From assembly GCA_964566545.1 (NCBI GenBank), contig CAZMIX010000053.1, positions 1 through 16,471 on the forward strand: a DNA stretch of 16,471 nt, read 5' to 3'. Positions within the stretch are counted from its first letter, which is position 1. Each line of letters begins with the position of its first letter. Below the pieces are notes generated by a model. It saw nothing but the letters and a program-made list of their open reading frames with translations, searched no databases and was not told where the DNA came from. Shown piece by piece: positions 6,337-14,248 of the stretch. Source of the stretch: JAEYFP01 sp964566545. GTDB taxonomy: Bacteria; Bacillota; Clostridia; Lachnospirales; Lachnospiraceae. A program made the position numbers and the translations under genes.

Positions 6337-6765
6337 TCACTCTGTCGTCATTATATCCCCGACACAAATCACCCCGCCGTGCAGGACTTTTGCGAACACG
6401 CCCTCACGCGGCATGATGCAGTCGCCCATGATTTTGTATATCTCGCAACCGCTGTGACATTCCTTTCCGATCTGCGTCAGCTCCAATAAAACCTCATTGC
6501 ATCTAAGCTTTGTTCCGACAGGCAGCTTCTTAAAATCAAAACCCTCCACCACGAGATTTTCACCAAAGGAGCCATCCTCCACCGGCGCGCCCTTCTTCTT
6601 GAATTCTTCTATTTTTTCATAGGACAGCAGGCTCACCTGTCTATGCCAGTCTCCCGCATGAGCGTCATGCTCTAATCCATAATTTTCAATGATGCGGCAT
6701 GTGCCGATATTTTTTTTGAGGGTTCCCTTTTTTTCACTGATGCAGACCGCACGTACCGTTCCCAT
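6337..6765 (-). CDS. MOSC-domain protein of the molybdenum cofactor operon
   Basis: This stand-alone MOSC domain has 142 residues. The domain is named after the C-terminal part of molybdenum cofactor sulfurases. Visible family marks are HDAHAGDWHRQVSLLS (33-48), SFGENL (66-71), KECHSGCEIY (101-110), which carries the conserved Cys103, and MPREGVFAKVLHGG (118-131) near the end. These domains are thought to bind or transfer sulfur or metal to the cofactor; the exact reaction of small clostridial MOSC proteins is not established. ATG at 6765 follows GGGAGG by 6 nt and comes 13 nt after the mogA stop, so it is the last gene of the moaC-moaA-mogA operon. In many Clostridia the two are adjacent or fused, which supports a shared late step of cofactor handling. 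Confidence 0.9.
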   Translation of the reverse strand: MGTVRAVCISEKKGTLKKNIGTCRIIENYGLEHDAHAGDWHRQVSLLSYEKIEEFKKKGAPVEDGSFGENLVVEGFDFKKLPVGTKLRCNEVLLELTQIGKECHSGCEIYKIMGDCIMPREGVFAKVLHGGVICVGDIMTTE

Positions 6766-6778
6766 ATCGTTCCTCCCA

Positions 6779-7282
6779 TTATCTCCTTGCGCAGTCCCGC
6801 GCTTCTCCAGTCAGCACTTCCAGTCCGTGCATTAATTCCGGCAAAATATATTCCAAACATTCCCCCACAGCCTTCGGGCTTCCCGGCAGGTTGATGAGCA
6901 ATGTCCTGTTTCTGATCCCCGCCGTTCCCCTGCTTAACATCGCACGCTTCGTAAGCTGCGTGCTGTAGGCGCGCATCGCCTCCGGAATTCCGGGCACTTC
7001 CTTTTCTATGACAGCCTTTGTCGCCTCCGGCATACAATCACGTTCCGAAAAGCCGGTTCCACCGGTCGTTATAATCAAATCTGCTCGGGCACAGTCACAG
7101 ATTTCCTTCATCTTCTCCGACAGCAAGCCCTGCTCGTCCGGCAGCAAGGTCTGCTCCATTATCTCGTAGCCGTGCCTCTCTAAAATCTCCCTAATCGCCG
7201 GGCCGCTCAAATCCTCTCTGGTTCCCTGATAGCCGGAATCGCTGGCTATGATGATTGCCGCCCGCATTTTTTTCATTTTCAT
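6779..7282 (-). CDS. mogA: Molybdopterin adenylyltransferase (MogA/MoaB family)
   Basis: The 167-residue product activates molybdopterin by adenylation before molybdenum or tungsten insertion. It shows the MoCF-binding fold motifs: ASDSGYQGTREDLSG (13-27), TTGGTGFSERDCMPEAT (72-88, with the GGTG loop, Asp82 and PEAT) and a late LLINLPGSPKAV (128-139). The start at 7282 is chosen because the end of moaA supplies a GGAGG ribosome site 8 nt before it. A longer frame from 7342 would overlap moaA by 56 bp and add a basic stretch not seen in the family. The gap to the moaA stop is only 4 nt, so translational coupling is likely. No MoeA is present in the window to carry out the insertion step. Confidence 0.92.
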   Translation of the reverse strand: MKMKKMRAAIIIASDSGYQGTREDLSGPAIREILERHGYEIMEQTLLPDEQGLLSEKMKEICDCARADLIITTGGTGFSERDCMPEATKAVIEKEVPGIPEAMRAYSTQLTKRAMLSRGTAGIRNRTLLINLPGSPKAVGECLEYILPELMHGLEVLTGEARDCARR

Positions 7283-7286
7283 TTCT

Positions 7287-8291
7287 TCATCCTCCGATTT
7301 CCGACATACAGCGGTTTTCCTCGTACGAAATTTCCTTTTCATGAAATGCGTGCGACGACGGCTTGTTCCATACCGCTTGTAAAACGGCCTGTTTGATCTC
7401 CTCGTCTGTGCTGCCGCTTCTTAACAGCTTCCGCAAATCTATGCCGCGTTCATATTGCAGACAGGTTTTCAAATAGCCGTCCGCAGTCAGGCGGATTCGG
7501 TTGCAGCCGTTACAAAACTTATGGGAAAGCGCGCTGATAAATCCGATTTTTCCCTGAAAGCCTTCCAATGAATCATAAACAGCAGGGCCGTTTCCGTATT
7601 TTTCATGAAGCGGCGTCAGCGGCCCGTATGCTTTCTCGATGAGCCTTTTTGCCTCCGCTTCCTGTAATGGTCTTTGTTCCTTTTCTAAAAATTCTTTGCC
7701 AAGTCCGATCGGCATCAACTCAATAAAGCGCACCGCCAGCTCTTGCTCCTTCGCAAGTCCGGCAATTTTCACAATTTCCGTCCTGTTTTGTTCTGTCAGC
7801 ACGCAATTCAGCTTTACGGAAACCGGCTTCTTTCGCATCTCATTTTCTTCCAGCAGCCGCAGCAGCCCACCATATGCACGGTCAAATGCGTCGGCGCCTG
7901 CCATCGCTTCATAAACCGTTTTGTCCAGCGCATCCAGGCTGACATTGATGCCGTCAAAACAGTCCAAAAGCTGCCAAACCGTCTCCTGCGTAAGAAACGT
8001 CCCGTTTGTCGTGACAGTCAGCTTTTCGATTCCCGGAATACTTTTGATCCGCTGCGCCAGTTTCATAAAGTCCCTTCTGATAAGTGGTTCGCCGCCCGTC
8101 AGCTTCACAAACCGGATGCCCAGCCTCGCAAAAATGCGCACAAGCCGCTCCAGCTCATCGAAACACAACATTTCCCCGTGTGCGCAAAGCCGCACGCCTT
8201 CCTTGGGAATGCAGTAGCCACAACGCAGATTGCAGCGGTCCGTCACTGAAATTCTAATATAGTCAATTTCTCTGCCCAATGCATCAAGCAT
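7287..8291 (-). CDS. moaA: GTP 3',8-cyclase (radical SAM, molybdopterin step 1)
   Basis: This radical-SAM enzyme opens molybdenum cofactor synthesis by turning GTP into 3',8-cyclo-GTP. Numbering from ATG 8291 (334 residues), the SAM-cluster cysteines are 20, 24 and 27 in DRCNLRCGYC. The second iron-sulfur cluster, which binds GTP, uses Cys260, Cys263 and Cys277 in HKFCNGCNRIRLTADGYLKT and the following Cys. KLTGGEPL (63-70) is the usual SAM-binding strand. The protein ends in Gly-Gly, the conserved MoaA tail needed for activity. ATG at 8291 sits 6 nt after GTGGAG; a GTG at 8303 is inside that site and is less likely. The start overlaps the moaC stop by 8 nt, implying coupled translation. Confidence 0.96.
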   Translation of the reverse strand: MLDALGREIDYIRISVTDRCNLRCGYCIPKEGVRLCAHGEMLCFDELERLVRIFARLGIRFVKLTGGEPLIRRDFMKLAQRIKSIPGIEKLTVTTNGTFLTQETVWQLLDCFDGINVSLDALDKTVYEAMAGADAFDRAYGGLLRLLEENEMRKKPVSVKLNCVLTEQNRTEIVKIAGLAKEQELAVRFIELMPIGLGKEFLEKEQRPLQEAEAKRLIEKAYGPLTPLHEKYGNGPAVYDSLEGFQGKIGFISALSHKFCNGCNRIRLTADGYLKTCLQYERGIDLRKLLRSGSTDEEIKQAVLQAVWNKPSSHAFHEKEISYEENRCMSEIGG

Positions 8292-8766
8292 AGAATTCTC
8301 CACTCTTTCCGCCCGTCTTTTTTATAAGACGGATATCTGAGATTATCATTTGTTTATCGATCGCCTTGCACATATCATAAACCGTCAGCAGAGCCACAGA
8401 TACCCCTGTCAGCGCCTCCATCTCAACGCCGGTCTTTCCTGCCGTCTTTACCATGCACGATGCCGTGACCGTATTTTCATTTTCATTACAGGTAAACTCG
8501 ATGCCGCACTTGTCGATCAAAAGCGTATGGCACATCGGAATCAATGCGCTCGTCTGCTTGACAGCCATCATACCGGCAACCCTCGCGACGCCAAGCACGT
8601 CTCCTTTTTTGGAAGCGCCGCTTTGAATCACCTCCATGACCTCCCGGCTGACCAAAATCTTTCCCGCTGCCACAGCCTCCCTGTCCGTAATCTCTTTTTC
8701 GGAGACGTCTACCATAATTGCATTTCCGGCTTTATCAAAATGCGTCAATTTATTTTTCGTATCCAT
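8284..8766 (-). CDS. moaC: Cyclic pyranopterin monophosphate synthase
   Basis: The 160-residue product converts the MoaA product into cyclic pyranopterin monophosphate. The family motifs are complete: SKKGDVLGVARVAG (52-65), ALIPMCH (74-80), KTGVEMEALTGVSVAL (111-126) and YDMCKA (130-135). By position Asp131 and Lys134 match the catalytic Asp128 and Lys131 of E. coli MoaC. ATG at 8766 is 5 nt after AGGAGG. This is the first gene of the operon and diverges from the DUF3892 gene across 131 bp, where I could not identify a convincing promoter on either strand. MoaD, MoaE and MoeA are absent from the window and must be encoded elsewhere if the pathway is complete. Confidence 0.96.
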   Translation of the reverse strand: MDTKNKLTHFDKAGNAIMVDVSEKEITDREAVAAGKILVSREVMEVIQSGASKKGDVLGVARVAGMMAVKQTSALIPMCHTLLIDKCGIEFTCNENENTVTASCMVKTAGKTGVEMEALTGVSVALLTVYDMCKAIDKQMIISDIRLIKKTGGKSGEFYA

Positions 8767-8897
8767 TTTTGCCTCCTGTCCATATTTGTTATATGAAAAG
8801 TCTTTAACTCCCCGTTATGAGGGATTTATACATAATTTTTTAGGAAATCACAAATACTATTCTTAGCATCATACTAAAACTATTTGGAGGTAATTTT

Positions 8898-9206
8898 ATG
8901 AAATCAACCGACAATTATACGGCATCCCTGGCGATGAACGCGCTGGATGATATTCCGACCGCAAAGAGCGACGCTTCCGATATTATCGGGCTTGTCAAGG
9001 AAAGCGGCCGCGTTACCGGCTATCAGCTTTCCGACGGAAAAATCGTGAATAAGGAAACCGGCGTCCAGCTTGCCAAAAGCGGAGAAATCAAAGGAGTCGG
9101 CATCGCGCACAGGAACGGCTCAGAATATTTGAAATCTCTGCCGGATGGAAGCGAGGACAACAACCTGAGCCATCTGCCGACGGTTTCTTCCAAGGCAGTA
9201 CCTTAA
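8898..9206 (+). CDS. DUF3892 domain protein of unknown function
   Basis: This small soluble protein has 102 residues. Residues about 27-95 fit the DUF3892 pattern as I know it: DIIGLVKESGRVTGYQLSDG, then IVNKETGVQLAKSGEIKGVG, then IAHRNGSEYLKSLPDG. These proteins are common in Firmicutes and have no established role. There is no signal peptide, membrane segment or cysteine. The start is clear, with GGAGG 7 nt before the ATG. It stands alone between the molybdenum cofactor operon (divergent) and the sucrose operon (convergent), with no functional tie to either visible. Confidence 0.85.
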   Translation: MKSTDNYTASLAMNALDDIPTAKSDASDIIGLVKESGRVTGYQLSDGKIVNKETGVQLAKSGEIKGVGIAHRNGSEYLKSLPDGSEDNNLSHLPTVSSKAVP

Positions 9207-9313
9207 GCTAAGGCGGCCGCCCGTCCTTTCTGTCTCCGGGAACTCTTTATCTAAATAGGAAGAAACTCGTTTAAAGAATGAGATTGCCTCATCTGGTGCA
9301 TAACTTTTCCGCT

Positions 9314-10291
9314 TTAGGTCGTTTCCCGTTTTACAAGCATGACCGGCAGTGTTGTTCTGTTTGGAACAAGCTTTCCCTCGCTCGCCTTGATCAGCAGCTC
9401 CACCGCTGTTTCAGCCATTTCCTTGATGGGCTGGTGGATCGTCGAAATCTGCGGCGTCGTCAGTGCTGAAATATTCACATCGTCGAAGCCGACGATTTTC
9501 ATTTCCTCCGGAATTTTAACGCCTCGCTTCGCACATACCTGTATGACCTGAGCCGCGATCAAATCGCTGCTCGCAAAAATGCCGTCCGTCTCCGGGTGCT
9601 CCCGCAAGGCTCCTTCGATAAATTCGTGATAGTCAAGCGCATTATACTGGCAGGCATGGGTGTCGATGACATCGTAGGAAATTCCGTTTTCTTTACAGAT
9701 CTCACAAAAGCCCTGCGCGCGCGAATCCGCCGGCATCGAAGTCTCATGGACGCCGCTTAAATGAATCAGGCTTTTGCAGCCGGATTCGATCAAATGCTTC
9801 GCGGCCAGACGGCCTCCCTGCAGATTATCGCATTCTACCGCTGCCGTGCCGTTTTCCAAATAGCGTTCGATCGTAATGAGCGGCACATTCAGACCCTCAA
9901 ATTCCCCGACCGCGACGGTTCCGCTGCAAAGGATGATTCCCGCCACGCGGTTGCTCGTGCACATTTCCAGATACTCGATTTCTTTTTCGTTTTTTTCCTG
10001 GGAATTAAACAACAATATTTTATATTGATGCTGATAAGCCTTGCTTTCCAAATTGCTGATCAACTCCGCAAAATACGGATGCCGGATATGCGGCACGATG
10101 ACGCCGATCGTGTTGGTCGTCTGCCTGGAAAGGGAGCGCGCCACCTCATTCGGATGATAATTCAGCCTCTTCATCGCGGCATAGACATTTTTGCGCGTTT
10201 CCTCGCTGATATATCCGCGGTTATTCAAAACTCTGGAAACCGTCGTAACGGTCAGACCTGTTTCTTTTGCCACATCCTTTAAGGTTGCCAT
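9314..10291 (-). CDS. LacI-family repressor of the sucrose/fructoside operon
   Basis: The 325-residue product has the standard LacI plan. An N-terminal helix-turn-helix (TLKDVAKETGLTVTTVSRVL, 3-22) is followed by the hinge region (about 45-58) and a periplasmic-binding-protein-like effector domain (about 60-320). VGFDDV (267-272) near the end is a common LacI element. ATG at 10291 follows GGGAG by 7 nt. It is the last gene of the operon, 43 bp after the GH32 stop, so it is probably co-transcribed with the genes it controls. Sucrose, fructose or a phosphorylated derivative is the likely effector (inferred). Its main operator should be upstream of the solute-binding-protein gene, outside the window. 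No convincing terminator follows it. Confidence 0.9.
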   Translation of the reverse strand: MATLKDVAKETGLTVTTVSRVLNNRGYISEETRKNVYAAMKRLNYHPNEVARSLSRQTTNTIGVIVPHIRHPYFAELISNLESKAYQHQYKILLFNSQEKNEKEIEYLEMCTSNRVAGIILCSGTVAVGEFEGLNVPLITIERYLENGTAAVECDNLQGGRLAAKHLIESGCKSLIHLSGVHETSMPADSRAQGFCEICKENGISYDVIDTHACQYNALDYHEFIEGALREHPETDGIFASSDLIAAQVIQVCAKRGVKIPEEMKIVGFDDVNISALTTPQISTIHQPIKEMAETAVELLIKASEGKLVPNRTTLPVMLVKRETT

Positions 10292-10334
10292 GTCACTTCT
10301 CCCGCTTTCTATTCCGTATAATGAATTTCTATCG

Positions 10335-11915
10335 TTATGCGCCGTTAAATACCCGCACCTGTTCCGCTCCGGTTATCCTTGCATTTTTTCCGCCGACCGG
10401 CCTTTCCAGTTCAAACGCTGCATAAATTATACCACGGTTTGCAAAAACTTCAAAGATCGTATCATCAACTAGAAAGGAAAAATCCTCGATTTCCTTTTCC
10501 AACAAGACTGTTTGGTCAATAAAAGTGAATTCTCCGCTTTCGCTGTCATAGCTCACGTTGTCCGTACCAAGCAGCCAGCATAATTTATGATCGCTGCCCA
10601 GGCCATTTTTTGTTTGCAGCTCAAATGCGCCGTTTTGAGGAAGCCTACAGAAAATAGTCTGTTCCTCTGTGCATAAAAGCTCCGCTGTTTTTTCAAAGTA
10701 CAGCCGTTTTTGCTCTTCATATTCCCGTATGGGCCGTTTTGACAAAGCAAGTCCTTCCGGCGTTTTAACAAAAATCAGTTCTACAGGAAGCCCCATCGCT
10801 CCTCTGTAAAGCCTCCCTGCATTCTCAGTTCTGAGCCACGGAACGGAAATGATCCTGTCGGCAATTCCCGCAAAGGTCTGCGCGGCATATGGCAGCTTCG
10901 TCGCATAAGCTTCTTTTTTTCTTCCATCCGTGCGAAACGTATAGCCGTCAAATTCTCCCATATAATAAAAGCCGTCGGCACTCCAGAAAATCCACTGCTT
11001 TTCGCCGCCCTCCACAGATACGCGGAGCAGATCAGGACATTCCCATGCGAATTCCAGTGTCAGCCGCTGGCTGAGTGTCCATGTCTCTAAATCAGCGGAA
11101 CGCAGAATCCCGAAATCATTTCCTTCCAGCCACAGGCACATCACATAAGCCCGGCTTTCTTCGTGCCAGAACAACTTCGGATCCCGGTTTTCTTTACAGA
11201 TCATTTCGACCCTGCCCCGGTCCGTTTTGATGAACGTATTGCCTCCATCAAGGCTGTATGCCAGGCGCTGCGTATATGGCGCCTCCCTGCTGAGGGAAGC
11301 TACGCTGCCCGCGGCCGTATAATAAAACAGCAGCGCATCCTTTGGCAGATCGAGCAGACTCCTTTCATTTCGGATCCCGCTCCCTGAAAACATCAGGCCG
11401 TTTTCATCGGGAAAAAGCACGCTGTCCTGCTGTGTCCAATGCAGCAGGTCCGTACTGACGGCATGCCCCCAGCTCATGTTATTCCAGATGATATGGAACG
11501 GGTTATACTGAAAATATAAATGATACCTTCCCTTATAAAACAGCAGACCGTTCGGGTCATTCATCCAGCCTCTTTCCGGCGTAAAATGGATGGAGGGGCG
11601 TTCCAAGGCCCCTGCCTTTTTATGGACGGTAATCTCCGCCCTTTCTAAAAAGACCCTCGGAACGTCTCCCTCCAGAATTAGGGTTTTACCGGTAAATTGC
11701 TTTACCGGAATAGGGGCAAAATAATCACAGGAATACGATTCCTCATCTCCGCATTCCCTCACCGGAACCAAAAACTCCATTATTTTTTGTCTGTTTTTTT
11801 CCGCATGGAGCACCGGCGCTTCATCCTGCAAATAAATAGACAGGACAGTTTCTTTTCCATCCAATGCGATCGGAATCAACAGATCACTCTTCTTTACCAA
11901 TAATTCTTTCTTCAT
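10335..11915 (-). CDS. GH32 beta-fructosidase (sucrose/fructo-oligosaccharide hydrolase)
   Basis: This 526-residue family 32 glycoside hydrolase releases terminal beta-fructose from sucrose, fructo-oligosaccharides or levan/inulin fragments. All three catalytic motifs are intact: WMNDPNG (nucleophile Asp120), RDP (244-246, Asp245) and WEC (acid/base Glu292). A five-blade propeller spans about 107-400, with a C-terminal beta-sandwich to the end. About 105 extra residues precede the catalytic domain, longer than in typical sucrose-6-phosphate hydrolases and more like levanase/fructanase-type enzymes. With no signal peptide it acts in the cytoplasm. ATG at 11915 lies 7 nt past the gtfA stop, whose TGAGG forms part of its ribosome site. 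Beside a sucrose phosphorylase it most likely trims longer fructosides down to sucrose. Hydrolysis of sucrose-6-phosphate is less likely because no PTS is present. Confidence 0.93.
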   Translation of the reverse strand: MKKELLVKKSDLLIPIALDGKETVLSIYLQDEAPVLHAEKNRQKIMEFLVPVRECGDEESYSCDYFAPIPVKQFTGKTLILEGDVPRVFLERAEITVHKKAGALERPSIHFTPERGWMNDPNGLLFYKGRYHLYFQYNPFHIIWNNMSWGHAVSTDLLHWTQQDSVLFPDENGLMFSGSGIRNERSLLDLPKDALLFYYTAAGSVASLSREAPYTQRLAYSLDGGNTFIKTDRGRVEMICKENRDPKLFWHEESRAYVMCLWLEGNDFGILRSADLETWTLSQRLTLEFAWECPDLLRVSVEGGEKQWIFWSADGFYYMGEFDGYTFRTDGRKKEAYATKLPYAAQTFAGIADRIISVPWLRTENAGRLYRGAMGLPVELIFVKTPEGLALSKRPIREYEEQKRLYFEKTAELLCTEEQTIFCRLPQNGAFELQTKNGLGSDHKLCWLLGTDNVSYDSESGEFTFIDQTVLLEKEIEDFSFLVDDTIFEVFANRGIIYAAFELERPVGGKNARITGAEQVRVFNGA

Positions 11916-11922
11916 CAGATCC

Positions 11923-13368
11923 TCACAGGTTTAACTTTTTTTGGATACCCTCTTCCGTATAGTTGATCTCCATCATCTGATTCGGGAAATTTACATGCAG
12001 CGTTGCCCTGTGTTCCCCATTTCGGCGGGCAATCATCAGTTCTGTATCCCCACACTCCTCCAGTTCGAAAGCTCCGTCAAACGCCGGATGCGTATTTCTG
12101 AATTCCATCAGACGAAGCAGCTTTTTCACGACGGGCCGCTCTATCTCTGTTTGGATCTCTTCCAGCGTATAATAATGCCTGTTAATATTGCGCCCTACCT
12201 TCGTCCGCTCTAAGAGCTCCAAATCATTTTTTCCGGCGAGCAGCCCTACATAATATACCTGCGGAATACCAGGCGCAAAAAACTGTACGGCACGTGCCAT
12301 GAGATATTTTTGATCATCATCGCCAAGCGCCGAATAATAGGAACAGTTTACCTGATAGATATCCAAATTATTGTAGGCTGCCGTGTTGTAGATCTTTTTT
12401 ACATTGGCGCCGAATTTAAAAATATCCTCTTTTGTCCGCTCGATTTCTTCGTCAGGCAGCAGATCCTTAACATCCACCACGCCGATGCCGTCATGCGTAT
12501 CGAGGGTCGTAAACTGCTTTCGCGGGCAGATCGACAGCCAGTGTTTCAAATATTCGGTTTTTCCGTAATACAACGCATGGAGCAGAAGCATCGGGAGTGC
12601 AAAATCATATACATAATAATCCCGGTTCGCCAGCTTTTTCTGCATGGAATAATGCTCATGAATTTCAGCCAGCACCTTTGCGCCATACGGCTCGATGATC
12701 TGCTCGCATTCCTCCAGCAGCTCCCAGACATCCGGTTCGATAAAAAAGCAGCTTGTTCCCGCTTTTTTGGTCGAATAAGCGAAGGCGTCCAAGCGGATCA
12801 GCGCCGCTCCGTGCGCGCAAAGCCCTTCCAGATTGTCCTTAATAAATTTTTTAGCGGCGGCGGATTTACAGTTGATATCGATCTGCTCCTCATCAAACGT
12901 GCACCACACTTTTTCCTTTGTCCCATCGCTGAAATACGCGATCGTATAGGGCGCCTTCGGCTTTCTTTTATAAATTGCCTCGACCTCTTTATCCGTAGGC
13001 TCCCCGTTTTCCCAAAAATCCCGATACCGGATAAACAAATCCTTATATGCCGACTGCTCCTTTTTTTCCAAAAAATCCTGATAATAGCTGCTCTGTGCGG
13101 AAATATGATTGATCATATAGTCAAACATCAGATAATAATCCTTTGCAAGCCTCTCAATATCCTCCCAGCCTCCGAAAGCCCCATCCACCTTCGTGTAATC
13201 GACCGGTGCAAAGCCCCTGTCCCCGGAGGACGGGAAAAATGGAAGAATATGAACTCCCGCTACGGCATTTTTCAAATAGCCGTTCAGAACGCTTTGCAGG
13301 TCCTTCAAGTTCGTTCCCATGGAGTCCGCATAGGTAATCAGCATACATTTATTCTCAAGTTTTCTCAT
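11923..13368 (-). CDS. gtfA: Sucrose phosphorylase (GH13 subfamily 18)
   Basis: The 481-residue enzyme splits sucrose with phosphate to alpha-glucose-1-phosphate and fructose, saving one ATP compared with hydrolysis. Numbering from ATG 13368, the catalytic triad is Asp194 (IRLDAFAY), Glu235 (LAEIHEHY) and Asp293 (LDTHDGIG). This matches the order and spacing of Asp192, Glu232 and Asp290 in Bifidobacterium sucrose phosphorylase. HILPFFPSSGDRGFAPVDYT (40-59) is also typical. A GTG one codon upstream lies between the ribosome site AGAGG and the ATG and is less likely. The close relative sucrose-6'-phosphate phosphorylase has the same motifs; the adjacent ABC transporter, which delivers unphosphorylated sugar, favours sucrose itself. 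It lies 13 nt after the permease stop and 7 nt before the GH32 gene. Confidence 0.93.
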   Translation of the reverse strand: MRKLENKCMLITYADSMGTNLKDLQSVLNGYLKNAVAGVHILPFFPSSGDRGFAPVDYTKVDGAFGGWEDIERLAKDYYLMFDYMINHISAQSSYYQDFLEKKEQSAYKDLFIRYRDFWENGEPTDKEVEAIYKRKPKAPYTIAYFSDGTKEKVWCTFDEEQIDINCKSAAAKKFIKDNLEGLCAHGAALIRLDAFAYSTKKAGTSCFFIEPDVWELLEECEQIIEPYGAKVLAEIHEHYSMQKKLANRDYYVYDFALPMLLLHALYYGKTEYLKHWLSICPRKQFTTLDTHDGIGVVDVKDLLPDEEIERTKEDIFKFGANVKKIYNTAAYNNLDIYQVNCSYYSALGDDDQKYLMARAVQFFAPGIPQVYYVGLLAGKNDLELLERTKVGRNINRHYYTLEEIQTEIERPVVKKLLRLMEFRNTHPAFDGAFELEECGDTELMIARRNGEHRATLHVNFPNQMMEINYTEEGIQKKLNL

Positions 13369-13381
13369 CACTGTTCCTCTT

Positions 13382-14248
13382 CTATGATTTTACCGCTCCT
13401 GCCACCACCCCGTTGATAATTTGCTTTTGTAAAAACAAATACAGGAGCAGGATCGGAGCGACCGTCAATACGAGCGCTGCCATAATCACTCCATAATCCG
13501 CCGAATACGTGCCATAAAACGTATAGGTGGACAGCGGGAGTGTATAGAGCTGCTTCTTGCCAAGCACTAACGAAGGCAGCAGATAATCGTTCCAAAACGC
13601 CAGCACATTCAGGATGACAAGCGTGGAAGTCGTCGGCTTCAGCAGCGGAAATACTACTTTAAAAAAGGTCTGCACCCTGCTGCAGCCATCCAGACAGGCG
13701 GCTTCCTCAAGCGAAAGAGGAATGTTGCTTTTGATAAAGCCCTGATAAATGAATACCGACATGCTCATCCCAAAGCCCGTATGCAGAAAGACGAGCGTCA
13801 GTCTATTGTTCAGCAGATTTAGCTGCGCTCCGTAAATCGACACGAGCGGGATCATGATCGCCTGAAACGGAATGATCATGGAAGCTGCCATCAGGGAAAA
13901 GAAGATTCTTGAAAAATTATTTTTTGCCCGCGTAAAATAGTAGGCAACCATCGACGATAAAATGATGACGGCCAGTGTGCTCAGTCCGGTGATAAATAAG
14001 GAATTTCCAAACGCGCGCATAAAGTTCATTTTTTCAAAGGCCTTGATGAAGTTATCAACGGTATAGCCTTTTTCCACCGCAAAGGAAAACGGATTTTTAA
14101 TAATATCCCTTTTATATTTAAACGAATTTAACACGATCAGCAAAAATGGAAACATGTACAGAAGAAAAAGAAGGATAACTCCCAGCAATTCAACTGCGCC
14201 AAACACTTTTTTCCCCATACCGACGACTTCTTTGCCCGCTTTTGTCAT
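13382..14248 (-). CDS. Sugar ABC transporter permease (MalG/MsmG type)
   Basis: This 288-residue inner-membrane permease has about six membrane segments. The conserved cytoplasmic EAA loop is EEAACLDGCSRVQTFFKV followed by VFPLLKP, which docks on the ATPase. It begins with a long membrane helix (AVELLGVILLFLLYMFPFLL) typical of the MalG-type partner. The start is set at ATG 14248 because that codon overlaps the preceding permease stop as ATGA and follows GGAGG; the open frame upstream to 14299 is just overlap with that gene. With the MalF-type permease and the solute-binding protein it forms an importer (CUT1 family) for di- and oligosaccharides, here probably sucrose and fructo-oligosaccharides. 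Confidence 0.93.
   Translation of the reverse strand: MTKAGKEVVGMGKKVFGAVELLGVILLFLLYMFPFLLIVLNSFKYKRDIIKNPFSFAVEKGYTVDNFIKAFEKMNFMRAFGNSLFITGLSTLAVIILSSMVAYYFTRAKNNFSRIFFSLMAASMIIPFQAIMIPLVSIYGAQLNLLNNRLTLVFLHTGFGMSMSVFIYQGFIKSNIPLSLEEAACLDGCSRVQTFFKVVFPLLKPTTSTLVILNVLAFWNDYLLPSLVLGKKQLYTLPLSTYTFYGTYSADYGVIMAALVLTVAPILLLYLFLQKQIINGVVAGAVKS

Noticed and set aside
8767..8897. Promoters or a riboswitch between moaC and the DUF3892 gene
   Set aside because: No hexamer pair with acceptable spacing was convincing, and the 131-bp gap is shared by two divergent leaders, too short for a molybdenum cofactor riboswitch plus promoter.
9207..9313. Possible terminators between the convergent DUF3892 and LacI genes (CCTTAAGCTAAGG, GGCGGCCGCC, ATGAG/CTCAT)
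   Set aside because: The stems are short and none is followed by a proper T tract on either strand.
12310..13416. 368-residue open frame on the plus strand opposite sucrose phosphorylase
   Set aside because: It lies opposite a gene with intact catalytic residues, has no ribosome site or recognisable domain, and is a mirror of the real gene's codon pattern. The same applies to the plus-strand frames inside the GH31 and moaA genes.
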